Part shown: positions 54,198-63,416 of the stretch, piece after piece
Layout: every line of letters starts with the position of its first letter
Position numbering within the stretch: position 1 is the first letter of the stretch
Source: Bradyrhizobium sp. CIAT3101
Lineage (GTDB): Bacteria > Pseudomonadota > Alphaproteobacteria > Rhizobiales > Xanthobacteraceae
Reading direction: 5' to 3'
DNA: 64,000 bases
NCBI RefSeq assembly: GCF_029714945.1
Contig: NZ_CP121634.1
Location: 8,019,001-8,083,000 of the forward strand
Position numbers and translations under genes: made by a program
The notes under the pieces: model-generated
The model's input: the letters and a program-made list of their open reading frames with translations, nothing else
Database searches by the model: none
What the model was told of the DNA's origin: nothing

Positions 54198-54996
54198 GCG
54201 CCGCATCAATCTGGACGGCAGGGCTGCGACTGCAGAGGTGCCACGGATCACCGTCGGCGGCCTTCGCATGGCCGCACTCGACCTGGAAGCCACCGCAGAT
54301 TTCATGATCGAGGCGACCGATCCGCGCCATCGCATCGGCCGCCCGCTGTATCTGACGTCGGCCAATGGCGAGGTGCTGGCGCGCTGCTCGACCGAGCCGC
54401 AGACCGAACGCCTGTTCCGCGCCGCCGACCTGATCAATGCCGACGGCCAGCCGCTGGTGGCGGCCTCGCGGCTGCAGTCCTGGTTTCCGTTGCCGGAGCG
54501 CGTTGCGACCACGGACCTGTTCCATGTCGTCGCACGCAAGGCGGAAGTCGCCGGCCGCAGCTTCTACATGCTCGGCGCCAGCGAAGAGGAAAACGCCGCG
54601 GCGGTCCGGCGGGTCCAGAACATGTATCCGAAGCTGAAGATCGTCGGGCACAGCCACGGCTATCTCCGCGGCGACGCGTTGCGGGCCAAGGTCGAGGAGA
54701 TCAACGCGCTCGCACCGGATTGTCTGTGGGTCGCGCTCGGCGTCCCTTCCGAACAGGCCTTCGTCGAGGAATACATGCCGCTGATGACCAATGTCGGCGT
54801 CATCAAGACGTCGGGCGGCCTGTTCAATTTCCTGTCGGGCAGCCGCTCGCGTGCGCCGCAATGGATGCAGCGGATCGGGCTCGAATGGGCCTGGCGAACC
54901 TGGCTCGAGCCGCGCCGCCTGTTCTGGCGCTATTTGACCACCAACCCCCGCGCGATCTATCTTCTCTTCAGCCGCAACCGGCCCTTCAATCGCTGA
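54190..54996 (+). CDS. WecG/TagA/CpsF family glycosyltransferase
   Basis: The 268-residue GT26 enzyme has the family signature LTSANGEVLARCSTEPQTERLF, LINADGQPLVAASR, and LWVALGVPSEQAFVEEY. It adds a sugar to a lipid-linked intermediate on the cytoplasmic face. Its ATG at 54190 lies inside the end of the Wzz-like gene, so translation is coupled. It is followed 14 bases later by galE. Confidence 0.93.
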   Translation: MLERRINLDGRAATAEVPRITVGGLRMAALDLEATADFMIEATDPRHRIGRPLYLTSANGEVLARCSTEPQTERLFRAADLINADGQPLVAASRLQSWFPLPERVATTDLFHVVARKAEVAGRSFYMLGASEEENAAAVRRVQNMYPKLKIVGHSHGYLRGDALRAKVEEINALAPDCLWVALGVPSEQAFVEEYMPLMTNVGVIKTSGGLFNFLSGSRSRAPQWMQRIGLEWAWRTWLEPRRLFWRYLTTNPRAIYLLFSRNRPFNR

Positions 54997-55010
54997 GAAG
55001 GTAGCACGCC

Positions 55011-56003
55011 ATGAGTGACCGGCCGACGATCCTCGTCACAGGAGGCGCGGGCTATATTGGCTCACATGCCTGCCGCGCCCTTGCCGCCGCCGGCTATCGG
55101 CCCGTCGTGTATGACAATCTCACCACAGGTCATCGTAGCTTCGTGGCCGGAGAGCTGGTGACCGGCGATCTGCTCGATGGCGCGACGCTGGCGCGCGCCT
55201 TCGCCGACCACAAGGTCTCGGCGGTGATGCATTTCGCGGCGGCGAGCCTGGTCGGCGAGTCCATGACCGACCCGCAGAAATACTACATCAACAACGTCCA
55301 GGGCACGTTGTCGCTGCTCCAGGCGATGCGCAACGCCGGCTGCCACCGCATCGTGTTCTCCTCGACCGGCGCGGTCTATGGCAACGCCGATTCCAAGGAA
55401 TTGCCGGAGGACTTTCCCTGTGCGCCGATCAATCCTTACGGCGCATCGAAGTGGATGATCGAGCGCATGCTCGCCGACTACCGCGCCGCTTACGGCTTCG
55501 GCGCGTTCTGCCTGCGCTATTTCAACGCCAGCGGCGCCGATCCGGCCGGCGGCATCGGCGAACTGCGTGACAATGAGACGCATCTGATCCCGCGCGCCAT
55601 GATGGCGTTGCAGGGGCATGTCGACTTCGCCGTGTTCGGCGACGATTACGATACGCCCGACGGCACCGCGATCCGCGACTACATCCACGTCACCGATCTC
55701 GCTGCCGCGCATGTTGCGGCGTTGAAGCTGCTGGAAACCGGACATGCCGGCGGCAGCTTCAATCTCGGCACCGGCTCGGGCTTCTCGGTGCGCGAGATCC
55801 TCACGGCCATCAAGCAGGAGACCGGGCGCGAGGTGCCGCACACCGTCAAGCCACGCCGCGCCGGCGATCCCACCTATCTCGTCGCCGACCCCTCGGCCGC
55901 GCGAAAGGTGCTGGACTTCGTGCCGCGTCATTCCGACCTGTCGACCGTGATCCGCACCGCCTGGGCCTGGCACCAGACGGCGCATCCGCTCAAGGGCCGT
56001 TAA
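55011..56003 (+). CDS. galE: UDP-glucose 4-epimerase
   Basis: The 330-residue SDR-type epimerase has TGGAGYIG at residues 10-17, the catalytic pair Y143 and K147 (NPYGASKW), Ser117/118 in FSSTGAVYG, and RYFNASGAD. It interconverts UDP-Glc and UDP-Gal, supplying UDP-Gal to this polysaccharide locus and perhaps to the mutase at 22 kb. It is third in the Wzz-WecG-galE operon. Confidence 0.96.
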   Translation: MSDRPTILVTGGAGYIGSHACRALAAAGYRPVVYDNLTTGHRSFVAGELVTGDLLDGATLARAFADHKVSAVMHFAAASLVGESMTDPQKYYINNVQGTLSLLQAMRNAGCHRIVFSSTGAVYGNADSKELPEDFPCAPINPYGASKWMIERMLADYRAAYGFGAFCLRYFNASGADPAGGIGELRDNETHLIPRAMMALQGHVDFAVFGDDYDTPDGTAIRDYIHVTDLAAAHVAALKLLETGHAGGSFNLGTGSGFSVREILTAIKQETGREVPHTVKPRRAGDPTYLVADPSAARKVLDFVPRHSDLSTVIRTAWAWHQTAHPLKGR

Positions 56004-56231
56004 GCAACCGTAACATCCGTATCTTGCCGGCCGCACCCTTGAGCGGCTAGAATGGCCACTCGCTGCCGCCGTGGGCGCTTTGCCGACGGCCGCACTTTTG
56101 GGCATGGCCGACGATGATGTCGGCATGCATGGCTCCGCCAACTGCGCGAGCCGATTTTTCCAAACGTCAAGGCCACGATCAGATCCGCGCGCCGGCCTGC
56201 GATCAGACGCGGATTCAAGGAGTACCTGCGT

Positions 56232-56573
56232 ATGCATCAGGCTGCACGCCTGGAGTTCGAGCGCGTGATGGATGAGTTCGTTCGCTGGCATGTCGTGCCC
56301 GAGGGCGAACGCTCCCCCGCGCCCGCCTGGTGGTGGGGCCCCGCCATGGCGGTGGTCGACGACCACGAGCCGTTGAGCGAGACATGGCGCGGCGCGCTGG
56401 GCCTGGGTGAAGGCGCTAGCTTCGCCGACGGCGCGGGCAGGATCGTCTCACTGTTCGTCGAACAGACGTCGCTGACGGCACCTCAGGATTTTCCGAGCAA
56501 GGCGGAGGCCGCCGATCACGACATCCGTGAATTGCAGCCGCTGCCGTCAGACGACAGCGCGTTTCAGCCTTAG
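56232..56573 (+). CDS. Hypothetical protein beside galE
   Basis: The 113-residue cytoplasmic protein (MHQAARLEFERVMDEFVRWH, then WWWGPAMAVVDDHEP) has no motif I recognise. AAGGAG about nine bases upstream of ATG 56232 supports translation. Its last 27 bases overlap the 3' end of the GGDEF/EAL gene on the other strand. It is 228 bases past galE and may be in a separate transcript. Confidence 0.65.
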   Translation: MHQAARLEFERVMDEFVRWHVVPEGERSPAPAWWWGPAMAVVDDHEPLSETWRGALGLGEGASFADGAGRIVSLFVEQTSLTAPQDFPSKAEAADHDIRELQPLPSDDSAFQP

Positions 56574-59500
56574 CGCCGCAGCTTCGGTCACGGCCGGATC
56601 GGTCTCCGGCTGGAGTGGCGGCGCGACGGCCAGCTCCACCGGCCGCAGCAATTCGGCCATCTGCTTGGCCGGCAGCGGCTTCGCGATCAGGAAACCCTGC
56701 ATCTCGTCGCAGCCATGGGTGCGCAGGAAGGCCTCCTGCTCGGCGTTCTCGACGCCCTCGGCGACCACAGTCATGCCGAGCGCCTTGCCCATGCTGATGA
56801 TCGCCTGTGCGATCGCCTGGTCTTCCGAATCCTGCGGCAAGTCACGCACGAAGGAGCGATCGATCTTGATGGTGTCGATCGGGAAGTGCTTCATCAGCGA
56901 CATCGACGAATAGCCGGTGCCGAAATCGTCGATGGCGAGCCGGATACCCCGGCTCTGAATGGCGTCGAGCACCTTCAGCGCACGACCGACGTTGCGCATC
57001 ATCATGCTCTCGGTGACCTCGAGCTGGAGCAGCACCGGCGACATGCCGGAGGCCGCCAGGGCCTCGTCGACGTCCTGCAGCAGATGTTCGTCGGCAAACT
57101 GCCGCGGCGACAGGTTGACCGCCATCGACAGCGGCAGCAGGCCGCGGCGCTGCCATGCCATGGCCTGCGCGCAGGCCTCGTTCAACACCCAGCGGCCGAT
57201 CGGCACGATCAGGCCGGTCTCCTCCGCAAGCGGAATGAACTGGGCCGGCGAGACGTTGCCGAGATCGGGATGGTTCCAGCGCAACAGCGCTTCCACGCCG
57301 GTGATCTGGCCGGTCTCCATGTCGACCTTGGGCTGGTAGTTCAGCGAGAACTGCTCGCGCTCCAGCGCCCGGCGCAGCGCGCTTTCGAGCGACAGCCGCT
57401 CGATCGACTGCGTCTTCACTTCCTTGGAGAAGAAGCGATAGCCGTTCTTGCCGTCTTCCTTGGCGAGATACATCGCCATGTCGGCATTCTTGGTCAGCGT
57501 CTGCGCGTCGGCGCCGTTGGCCGGATACATCGCGATGCCGATCGAGGCCGTGGTGTGGCACTCATGGCCGGCGAGCTCCATGGGCTCGGCGAGCGCCGTC
57601 AACAGACCGGTGGCGATGTGCTGGACGTCGTCGATCTCGCCGCACTGATCGAGGATCACCACGAACTCGTCGCCGCCGAGACGCGCCACGACGTCGCTTG
57701 TCCGCAGCGCGCCGCGCAAACGGTTCGCCACCTCGAGCAGGAGCAAGTCGCCGGCTTCATGGCCGAGCGAATCGTTGATGACCTTGAAGCGGTCGAGGTC
57801 GATGAACAGCACAGCGAAACGATGATCGTGGCGTTGCGCCGCGTCGATGGCCTCGCGCAGCAGCCCGTTGAAGGTCTCGCGGTTCGGCAGGTCGGTCAGG
57901 CTATCATGCGAGGCGAGATATTCGATGCGCTCGTCCGCCTCGTTCTTCTCGTCGGCACGATCGAAATTCTCCATCGCGAAGGAGACGTTGTCGGCGAGAC
58001 GCTGCAACAGCTCGACGAATTCGGTGGTGAAGGTTTCCTGCTCGATCGACATGTAGATCATGACGCCGACAGGCCTGTCGTGGGTGATCAGCGGGAACGC
58101 GGCGCCGGAGCGTGCGCCGTCGCCCTGCAGCACGGTATGGAAGGCGCTGACACGGTTGTCGTTGACATAGTCGTTGCTGACACAGGGCTGCCGTGTGCGG
58201 AACGCCGTGCCGCTCATCCCGCGCCCCTCGGGCCGGTCGGCATCGATGGAAAGACGAACGTTCCGCGTGGTCTCGGCCGACGGCCCCGCGGCCGCGACGA
58301 TCGCCAGCTGGTCGCTGTCGGCCTGGGCGAGCGCAATGGTCGTCGAGGTGAATTTGCCGCCGGTCGACGCGGCCTGACACACGAGCTCGAACAGCTCGGT
58401 GCGCGACTTGGCGCGCACGATCGCCTCGTTGGTGGCACTCAGCGCCGCGAACATGCGGGTCAGGCGCTCCTTCTGCGCCTCGGTGCGGGCCTTTTCCACG
58501 GCGCGATCGAAATTGTCGAGGGCGAAGGAGACGTTTTCGGCGAGGCGTCCGAGCAGCTCGACTAGATCAGGCGTGAACGTATTCTCTTCCGGTGCGAGGA
58601 AAAGCAGGATACCGATCGGCTCCTGGCCCACGCGCAGAAGCGGGAAACTCGCCGCCGCACGCGTTCCATCCTCGGTCGCCTTGGAGCGCCAATATGCCGA
58701 TCGCGGGTCGTTCATGTAGTCGTTCATGACGCAGGGACGGCGGGTGCGCAGCGACGTGCCGATGATCCCCTGTCCCTCCGGATGGTCGGCAGAGACAACG
58801 GCGGTGCGCCCGATCATCCGATCCTGGAGGCGCCCCTTCACCGCAACGACGCGAATAAGCTCGCACTTCTCGTCAAGGATGCCAATCGTGGCCGATTCAA
58901 ACACATCGCCCAGCACCGCCGCCTGGCACGCGACCTCGAACAGTTCCTCGCGCGACTTGGCACGCATGATGGCTTCATTGGTCGCGCTCAGCGCCTCGAA
59001 CATGCTGCTCAGCCGGCCGCGCTGCTTATCGGCCCGCGCCTTCTCCTCCGCACGATCGAAGTTTTCCAGCGCGAAGGCGACGTTGGCCTGCAATCGCTGG
59101 AGCAATTCGACGAACTCGGGAGTGAATGTGTCGCGCTCGACGGCATTGAAGAGGAAAACACCATCGATCCGGCTGCCGTTGAACAACGGCAAGGCGGCTG
59201 AAGAATGTATACCGGCGCGGCGCGCGCTATCGTGCCATGGCTTGATGCGCTCGTCGGCCAGGATGTCGTTGCTGATATAGGTCTGGCTGGTCCGGAAGGC
59301 GGTTCCGGTCAGCCCTCGTCCCTCCGGCACTGCATCAGTGAGGGCGAAAGTGTAGTTGCGCAAGTCTTCCGCATGCGGCCCATAGCTCGACACGACACGG
59401 AGCAACTCGGCTTCACGATCGGCCAGGAAGATTGTGCTCGACGCGAATTTTGCACCTTGTACCGTCGCCTTGCAGACCAGATCGAACAGTTCGGCGCGCG

Positions 59501-60662
59501 ATCGCGCGCGCAGAATCGCTTCGTTGGTGGCGCTGAGCGCCGCATACATGCGGGCGAGGCGCTCCTCCTCGGCCGCGATCCGTGTCTTCTCGGCTTCGCG
59601 GCCGAAGTTGTCGAGGGCAAAGCAGACGTTCTCGGCGATGCGCAGCATCAGCGCGACGACCTCGTCGTCCTTGGCCCAGGACTGGCTGAGGAAGGACAGG
59701 ATCACGCCCATGCTCTGGCCGTGCTTGATCAAGGGCGCCGCGACAACTGCGGCGACGCCCGTGTTGACGTTGGCCTGCTCCCACGGCGTTCCCCTGGTGC
59801 GGCGCGCGAGATCGCGCTCGACAATGGGCTTCTGCGAGCGAAACACTTCGCCGGAAATCCCGCGTCCGTAGGGATTCTCGGGATCGACCGAATAGCTCGC
59901 CTGGGCGACGATCTCCACGTTCTCGCCGGTGCCCGCGACCGGCTTCAACCAATGCGAATCCTGCTCCTTGAGCAGGACAAAGGTCGCCAGCGACTTGCCG
60001 CCATGCACCGACGCGTCACAGACGAACTGGTACAGCTCCTGCTCGGTTTCGGCGCGCAGGATGGCTTCGTTGGTCGCGCTAAGGGCGCCGAACATGCGGT
60101 TGAGCCGCCGCGTCGCCCGCTCGCTGGTCTGCCGCGCGGTCTCGCGCGAAAAATTCTCCAGCGCATAGGAAATGTTGGCCGACATGCGCTCGAACAGCGA
60201 CACCATCTGCTCGCTCAGCGAGCCGGCCTCGCTGCGGGTCACGAACAGCACACCGACGCTCTTGCCGTTGCACAGCAGCGGCAGCGCCGCCGCGGCGCCG
60301 ATGTTCGCCCTGGCCGCGCCTTCACGCCATGCCAGCGAGCGCGGATCGTTCAGATAGTCGTTGCTGATGCAGAGCTTCTGGCTGCGAAACGCCTCGCCGC
60401 CGACACCCGACCCCTCGGGCGCGCCGGCTTCGGTGGTGATTTTGATCGCGCGCAGACGCGCCACGTCGTCACCGCGCCCTGCGGCAAAGCGCAAGTGCTG
60501 GCCATCCGGCTCCACCAGGAACACGGCAACGGCCATGAAGTCCCCGCTCGAAAACCCGGCGTCGCAGACCATCTGGTACAGCTCGTCCGGCGATTTCGCG
60601 TAGAGGATCGCTTCATTGATGGCGCTCAACGCCGCAAAGGTGCGCGCGAGTGTCGACGGCAC
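56547..60662 (-). CDS. Five-GAF GGDEF-EAL c-di-GMP enzyme
   Basis: The 1371-residue protein has five tandem GAF-like modules starting near residues 12, 190, 377, 558 and 742. Each is preceded by the repeated helix FxALSATNEAI-(L/M/V)-RA. A GGDEF domain follows, with an intact GGDEF motif (about 995) and an RTSD inhibitory site five residues before it. The EAL domain has GVEALLRW (about 1122), NLSPRQF, LEVTES, DDFGTGYSS and AEGVE all present. Both synthesis and breakdown of c-di-GMP are therefore possible. No signal peptide or membrane segment is seen; it is cytosolic. GTG 60662 follows GGGAG. It converges with the polysaccharide operon. Confidence 0.95.
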   Translation of the reverse strand: MPSTLARTFAALSAINEAILYAKSPDELYQMVCDAGFSSGDFMAVAVFLVEPDGQHLRFAAGRGDDVARLRAIKITTEAGAPEGSGVGGEAFRSQKLCISNDYLNDPRSLAWREGAARANIGAAAALPLLCNGKSVGVLFVTRSEAGSLSEQMVSLFERMSANISYALENFSRETARQTSERATRRLNRMFGALSATNEAILRAETEQELYQFVCDASVHGGKSLATFVLLKEQDSHWLKPVAGTGENVEIVAQASYSVDPENPYGRGISGEVFRSQKPIVERDLARRTRGTPWEQANVNTGVAAVVAAPLIKHGQSMGVILSFLSQSWAKDDEVVALMLRIAENVCFALDNFGREAEKTRIAAEEERLARMYAALSATNEAILRARSRAELFDLVCKATVQGAKFASSTIFLADREAELLRVVSSYGPHAEDLRNYTFALTDAVPEGRGLTGTAFRTSQTYISNDILADERIKPWHDSARRAGIHSSAALPLFNGSRIDGVFLFNAVERDTFTPEFVELLQRLQANVAFALENFDRAEEKARADKQRGRLSSMFEALSATNEAIMRAKSREELFEVACQAAVLGDVFESATIGILDEKCELIRVVAVKGRLQDRMIGRTAVVSADHPEGQGIIGTSLRTRRPCVMNDYMNDPRSAYWRSKATEDGTRAAASFPLLRVGQEPIGILLFLAPEENTFTPDLVELLGRLAENVSFALDNFDRAVEKARTEAQKERLTRMFAALSATNEAIVRAKSRTELFELVCQAASTGGKFTSTTIALAQADSDQLAIVAAAGPSAETTRNVRLSIDADRPEGRGMSGTAFRTRQPCVSNDYVNDNRVSAFHTVLQGDGARSGAAFPLITHDRPVGVMIYMSIEQETFTTEFVELLQRLADNVSFAMENFDRADEKNEADERIEYLASHDSLTDLPNRETFNGLLREAIDAAQRHDHRFAVLFIDLDRFKVINDSLGHEAGDLLLLEVANRLRGALRTSDVVARLGGDEFVVILDQCGEIDDVQHIATGLLTALAEPMELAGHECHTTASIGIAMYPANGADAQTLTKNADMAMYLAKEDGKNGYRFFSKEVKTQSIERLSLESALRRALEREQFSLNYQPKVDMETGQITGVEALLRWNHPDLGNVSPAQFIPLAEETGLIVPIGRWVLNEACAQAMAWQRRGLLPLSMAVNLSPRQFADEHLLQDVDEALAASGMSPVLLQLEVTESMMMRNVGRALKVLDAIQSRGIRLAIDDFGTGYSSMSLMKHFPIDTIKIDRSFVRDLPQDSEDQAIAQAIISMGKALGMTVVAEGVENAEQEAFLRTHGCDEMQGFLIAKPLPAKQMAELLRPVELAVAPPLQPETDPAVTEAAALRLKRAVV

Positions 60663-60959
60663 GATCTTAACTCCCGGGCATTTCTGCCTATTTCTCCCGG
60701 GTGCGTTATGACCGGGGATCGCCTAAGTGGTCGTTATTGCAGCAGGGAAACCACCAATCAGAGTGAACGAGCAGCGAATGACCGGCAAGAAATGTCCGGG
60801 AATACCGCCGCGCGGGAGGAATCTTCGACGAAAGGCGCGTTCTCTTTACGAATTTGCAGCCCTGTATTGGTTTACGGGAGATTGATATCGCAGCTCCGCT
60901 TTGAGACGATGGCGTCCAACAAGCAGGTCCGTTAAGGGCACCAAAGCCGAGGGAACGCC
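60663..60959. other. Divergent intergenic region before the catabolic operon
   Basis: 297 bases contain the leader of the GAF-GGDEF-EAL gene and the promoter of the dehydrogenase operon. Two CTCCCGGG copies at 60670-60677 and 60693-60700 form a short direct repeat. CGAGGGAA before ATG 60960 is the ribosome site. No operator assigned. Confidence 0.4.
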
Positions 60960-62012
60960 ATGCCCGTCGTCAAGGCCGACCGCCTCACGCGCGTCAGCGC
61001 TGCGCTGCTCCATGCCGCCGGAGCCTCCGAGGAAGAAGCCGACGCCGTCGCCGTCGGCTGCGTCAACGCCAATCTCGCCGGCCATGACTCGCACGGCGTG
61101 ATCGCGGTTCCGACCTATATCGATCGCATCAAGGCCGGACACATCGTGCCCGGCGCCAAATGGACGATCGTCCAGGAATCGCCGACCACGACAGTGATCG
61201 ACGGCCATTGGGGCTTCGGTTTCCACGTCAACGCCAAGGCGATGGCGCTGACGATCGAAAAGGCGAAAACGGCGAACGTCGCCGCCTGCACCGTGTTCCG
61301 GCAGAGCCATGTCGGTCGCCTCGCCGCCTATCCGCTGATGGCGATGCGCGAAGGCATGATCGGGATTGCCACCGCCGATTCCGGCCGCTCGCCAAAACAC
61401 GTCGCGCCGTTCGGCGGCAAGGAGGCGCGGCTCGGCACCAACCCGATCTCGATCGCCGTGCCGTCCGATCTCGAGGCGCCGTTCTACCTGGACATGGCGA
61501 CATCAGCCGTTGCCGCCGGCAAGATCCAGCTCGCGGTCGCGCGCGGCGAGGAGATCCCGACGGGGTGGATCATCGATGCCGAGGGACGGCACACCACCGA
61601 TCCCACCCAATACCGCAAGGGCGGCGCGCTGCTGCCGCTCGGCGGCACCGAAGGTTACAAAGGCAGCGGTCTCGCGGCCATGGTCGAGGTGTTGTGCGGC
61701 CTGCTCACCGGATTGGGATTCGGCGTCGAGCCGACCGGGCGGCACAATGACGGGTGCTTCATGGCGGTGTTCAACGTCGCCGCGTTCCGGCCGCTGAAGG
61801 AATTCAAGCGCGAGGTCGCCGAGTTCGCGCGCTATTTGAAATCGACGCCGCCGTCCGAGGGCAGCCGAGGCGTCTACTATCCCGGCGAGATCGAAGGCGT
61901 GCGCGAGCAGCAGCGTTTGCGTGACGGCATCGAGGTCGAGGACGCGACCTGGGAGAAGCTGCGCGCGCTGGCGCGCGACTACAGGCTCGACACCGTCCTC
62001 GATCTGGCCTGA
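60960..62012 (+). CDS. Ldh-family (malate/lactate-type) NAD(P)-dependent oxidoreductase
   Basis: The 350-residue protein has the Ldh2/MDH pattern: NLAGHDSHGVIAVPTYIDRI, VFRQSHVGRLAAYP, GGKEARLGTNPISIAVPS, LDMATSAVAAGKI and a late GGTEGYKGSGLAAMVE. Members oxidise 2-hydroxy acids or ureidoglycolate. It is first in a three-gene operon with an LLM monooxygenase (21 bases) and an FAH-family enzyme. ATG 60960 fits the family start. Confidence 0.92.
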   Translation: MPVVKADRLTRVSAALLHAAGASEEEADAVAVGCVNANLAGHDSHGVIAVPTYIDRIKAGHIVPGAKWTIVQESPTTTVIDGHWGFGFHVNAKAMALTIEKAKTANVAACTVFRQSHVGRLAAYPLMAMREGMIGIATADSGRSPKHVAPFGGKEARLGTNPISIAVPSDLEAPFYLDMATSAVAAGKIQLAVARGEEIPTGWIIDAEGRHTTDPTQYRKGGALLPLGGTEGYKGSGLAAMVEVLCGLLTGLGFGVEPTGRHNDGCFMAVFNVAAFRPLKEFKREVAEFARYLKSTPPSEGSRGVYYPGEIEGVREQQRLRDGIEVEDATWEKLRALARDYRLDTVLDLA

Positions 62013-62033
62013 GGCAATCCGGAGAACAGCAGC

Positions 62034-63401
62034 ATGAATCGGCAGATGGTCCTGGTCGGCTTCCTTCAGGCGCAGAATTGCACGAACCTGCCGAGCTCGT
62101 GGCGGCATCCGGAGTCGCGCAGCGATTCGATGTCGGCGGACTATTACCAGGAGATCGCGCGGATCCTCGAAGCCGGCAAATTCCACATGGCATTCTTCGA
62201 CGATCGCCTGGCGATGCCGGACCGCTACGGCAACGACCACGCCCACACCGTCGAATACGGCATCCGCTGCGTGAAGATGGATCCGCTGATCGTGCTGACG
62301 ACGATGGGCATGGTCACCGACAAGCTCGGGCTGGGCGCGACCTGCTCGACCACCTATTACGAGCCCTTCGACGTCGCGCGTCGCTTTGCCACGCTCGACC
62401 TGATGTCGGGCGGCCGCGCCGGCTGGAACGTCGTGACCTCGCTGAACGACGGCGAAGCGCTGAACATGGGGCGCGACTCCCATCCCGAACATGACTCGCG
62501 CTACGACAAGGCCGACGAATTCATGGAGGTCGTGCTCGGCCATTGGGACACCTGGGAAGACGGTGCGCTCATCATGGACAAGACGAGCGGCCGCTTCGCC
62601 GATCCGACGAAAGTGAAGCGGCTCGATCACAAGGGAGCGGCCTTCAAGTCGCGCGGGCCGTTCACCGTCCCGCGCTCGGACCAGGGCCACCCGGTGATCA
62701 TCCAGGCCGGCGCATCCGGCCGCGGCCAGCGCTTTGCGGGGCGTTGGGGCGAGGTGATTTTTACGGCCGCACGCAATCTCCAGGGCGCCAAGGACGGCTA
62801 CGCCGCCGTGCGCAACGAGGCCGCCAAAGCCGGCCGGGATCCGGAGCAGATGTTCCTCTGCAATCTGACGACGCCGGTCTGCGCCGCGACCAAGGCTGAG
62901 GCCGAAGACAAGATGGCGCTGATCAACAAGCTGCCGCTGGAGATCGACGCGCTGTCGCTGCTCGCCGAAGCGCTCAATTACGACTTCGCCTCCAAGGACC
63001 TCGACGCGCCGCTGACGACCGACGAGCTGAAGAGCATGCAGGGCATTCTGGGCATCCGCGACGGCGTGTTGAAGACATCAGGCAAGAGCAATCCGAGCGC
63101 GCGCGACTTCGTCACCTTCTCCGGCCGCGGCCAGGTGCATGACGCCATGGTCGGCGGCCCCAAGGAAATCGCGGACAAGCTGGAAGAAATGTTCGTCGAG
63201 CGCGGCTGCGACGGCTTTGTCATCGCCGCGACCTATGTGCCCGGCTCCTACGCGGACTTCGTGCAGCACATCGTGCCGGAATTGCAGCGGCGCGGCCTGT
63301 TCCAGAAGGACTATCGCGGCAAGACGTTGCGGGAAAATCTCGGGCTGAAGCGGCCGGCCGCCGGCGCCTGGAAAGTCCAGCCGCGCGACGCCGCGGAATA
63401 A
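62034..63401 (+). CDS. LLM-class flavin-dependent monooxygenase (NtaA/SnaA/DszA type)
   Basis: The 455-residue protein has the family opening FLQAQNCTNLPSSWRHPES, TTYYEPFDVARRFATLDLMS, GGRAGWNVVTS and HPVIIQAGASGRGQRFAG. It needs reduced flavin from a separate reductase, which is not in the window. GGAGAAC lies upstream of ATG 62034. With the flanking dehydrogenase and FAH-type genes it points to breakdown of an aromatic, heterocyclic or chelator-like compound. Confidence 0.93.
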   Translation: MNRQMVLVGFLQAQNCTNLPSSWRHPESRSDSMSADYYQEIARILEAGKFHMAFFDDRLAMPDRYGNDHAHTVEYGIRCVKMDPLIVLTTMGMVTDKLGLGATCSTTYYEPFDVARRFATLDLMSGGRAGWNVVTSLNDGEALNMGRDSHPEHDSRYDKADEFMEVVLGHWDTWEDGALIMDKTSGRFADPTKVKRLDHKGAAFKSRGPFTVPRSDQGHPVIIQAGASGRGQRFAGRWGEVIFTAARNLQGAKDGYAAVRNEAAKAGRDPEQMFLCNLTTPVCAATKAEAEDKMALINKLPLEIDALSLLAEALNYDFASKDLDAPLTTDELKSMQGILGIRDGVLKTSGKSNPSARDFVTFSGRGQVHDAMVGGPKEIADKLEEMFVERGCDGFVIAATYVPGSYADFVQHIVPELQRRGLFQKDYRGKTLRENLGLKRPAAGAWKVQPRDAAE

Positions 63402-63416
63402 CAACGAGGACACGAC

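Noticed and set aside
56715..60935. Long open frames antisense to the GGDEF/EAL gene
   Set aside because: They mirror the coding strand's GC pattern, break at domain linkers and show His/Arg/Asp-rich nonsense composition.
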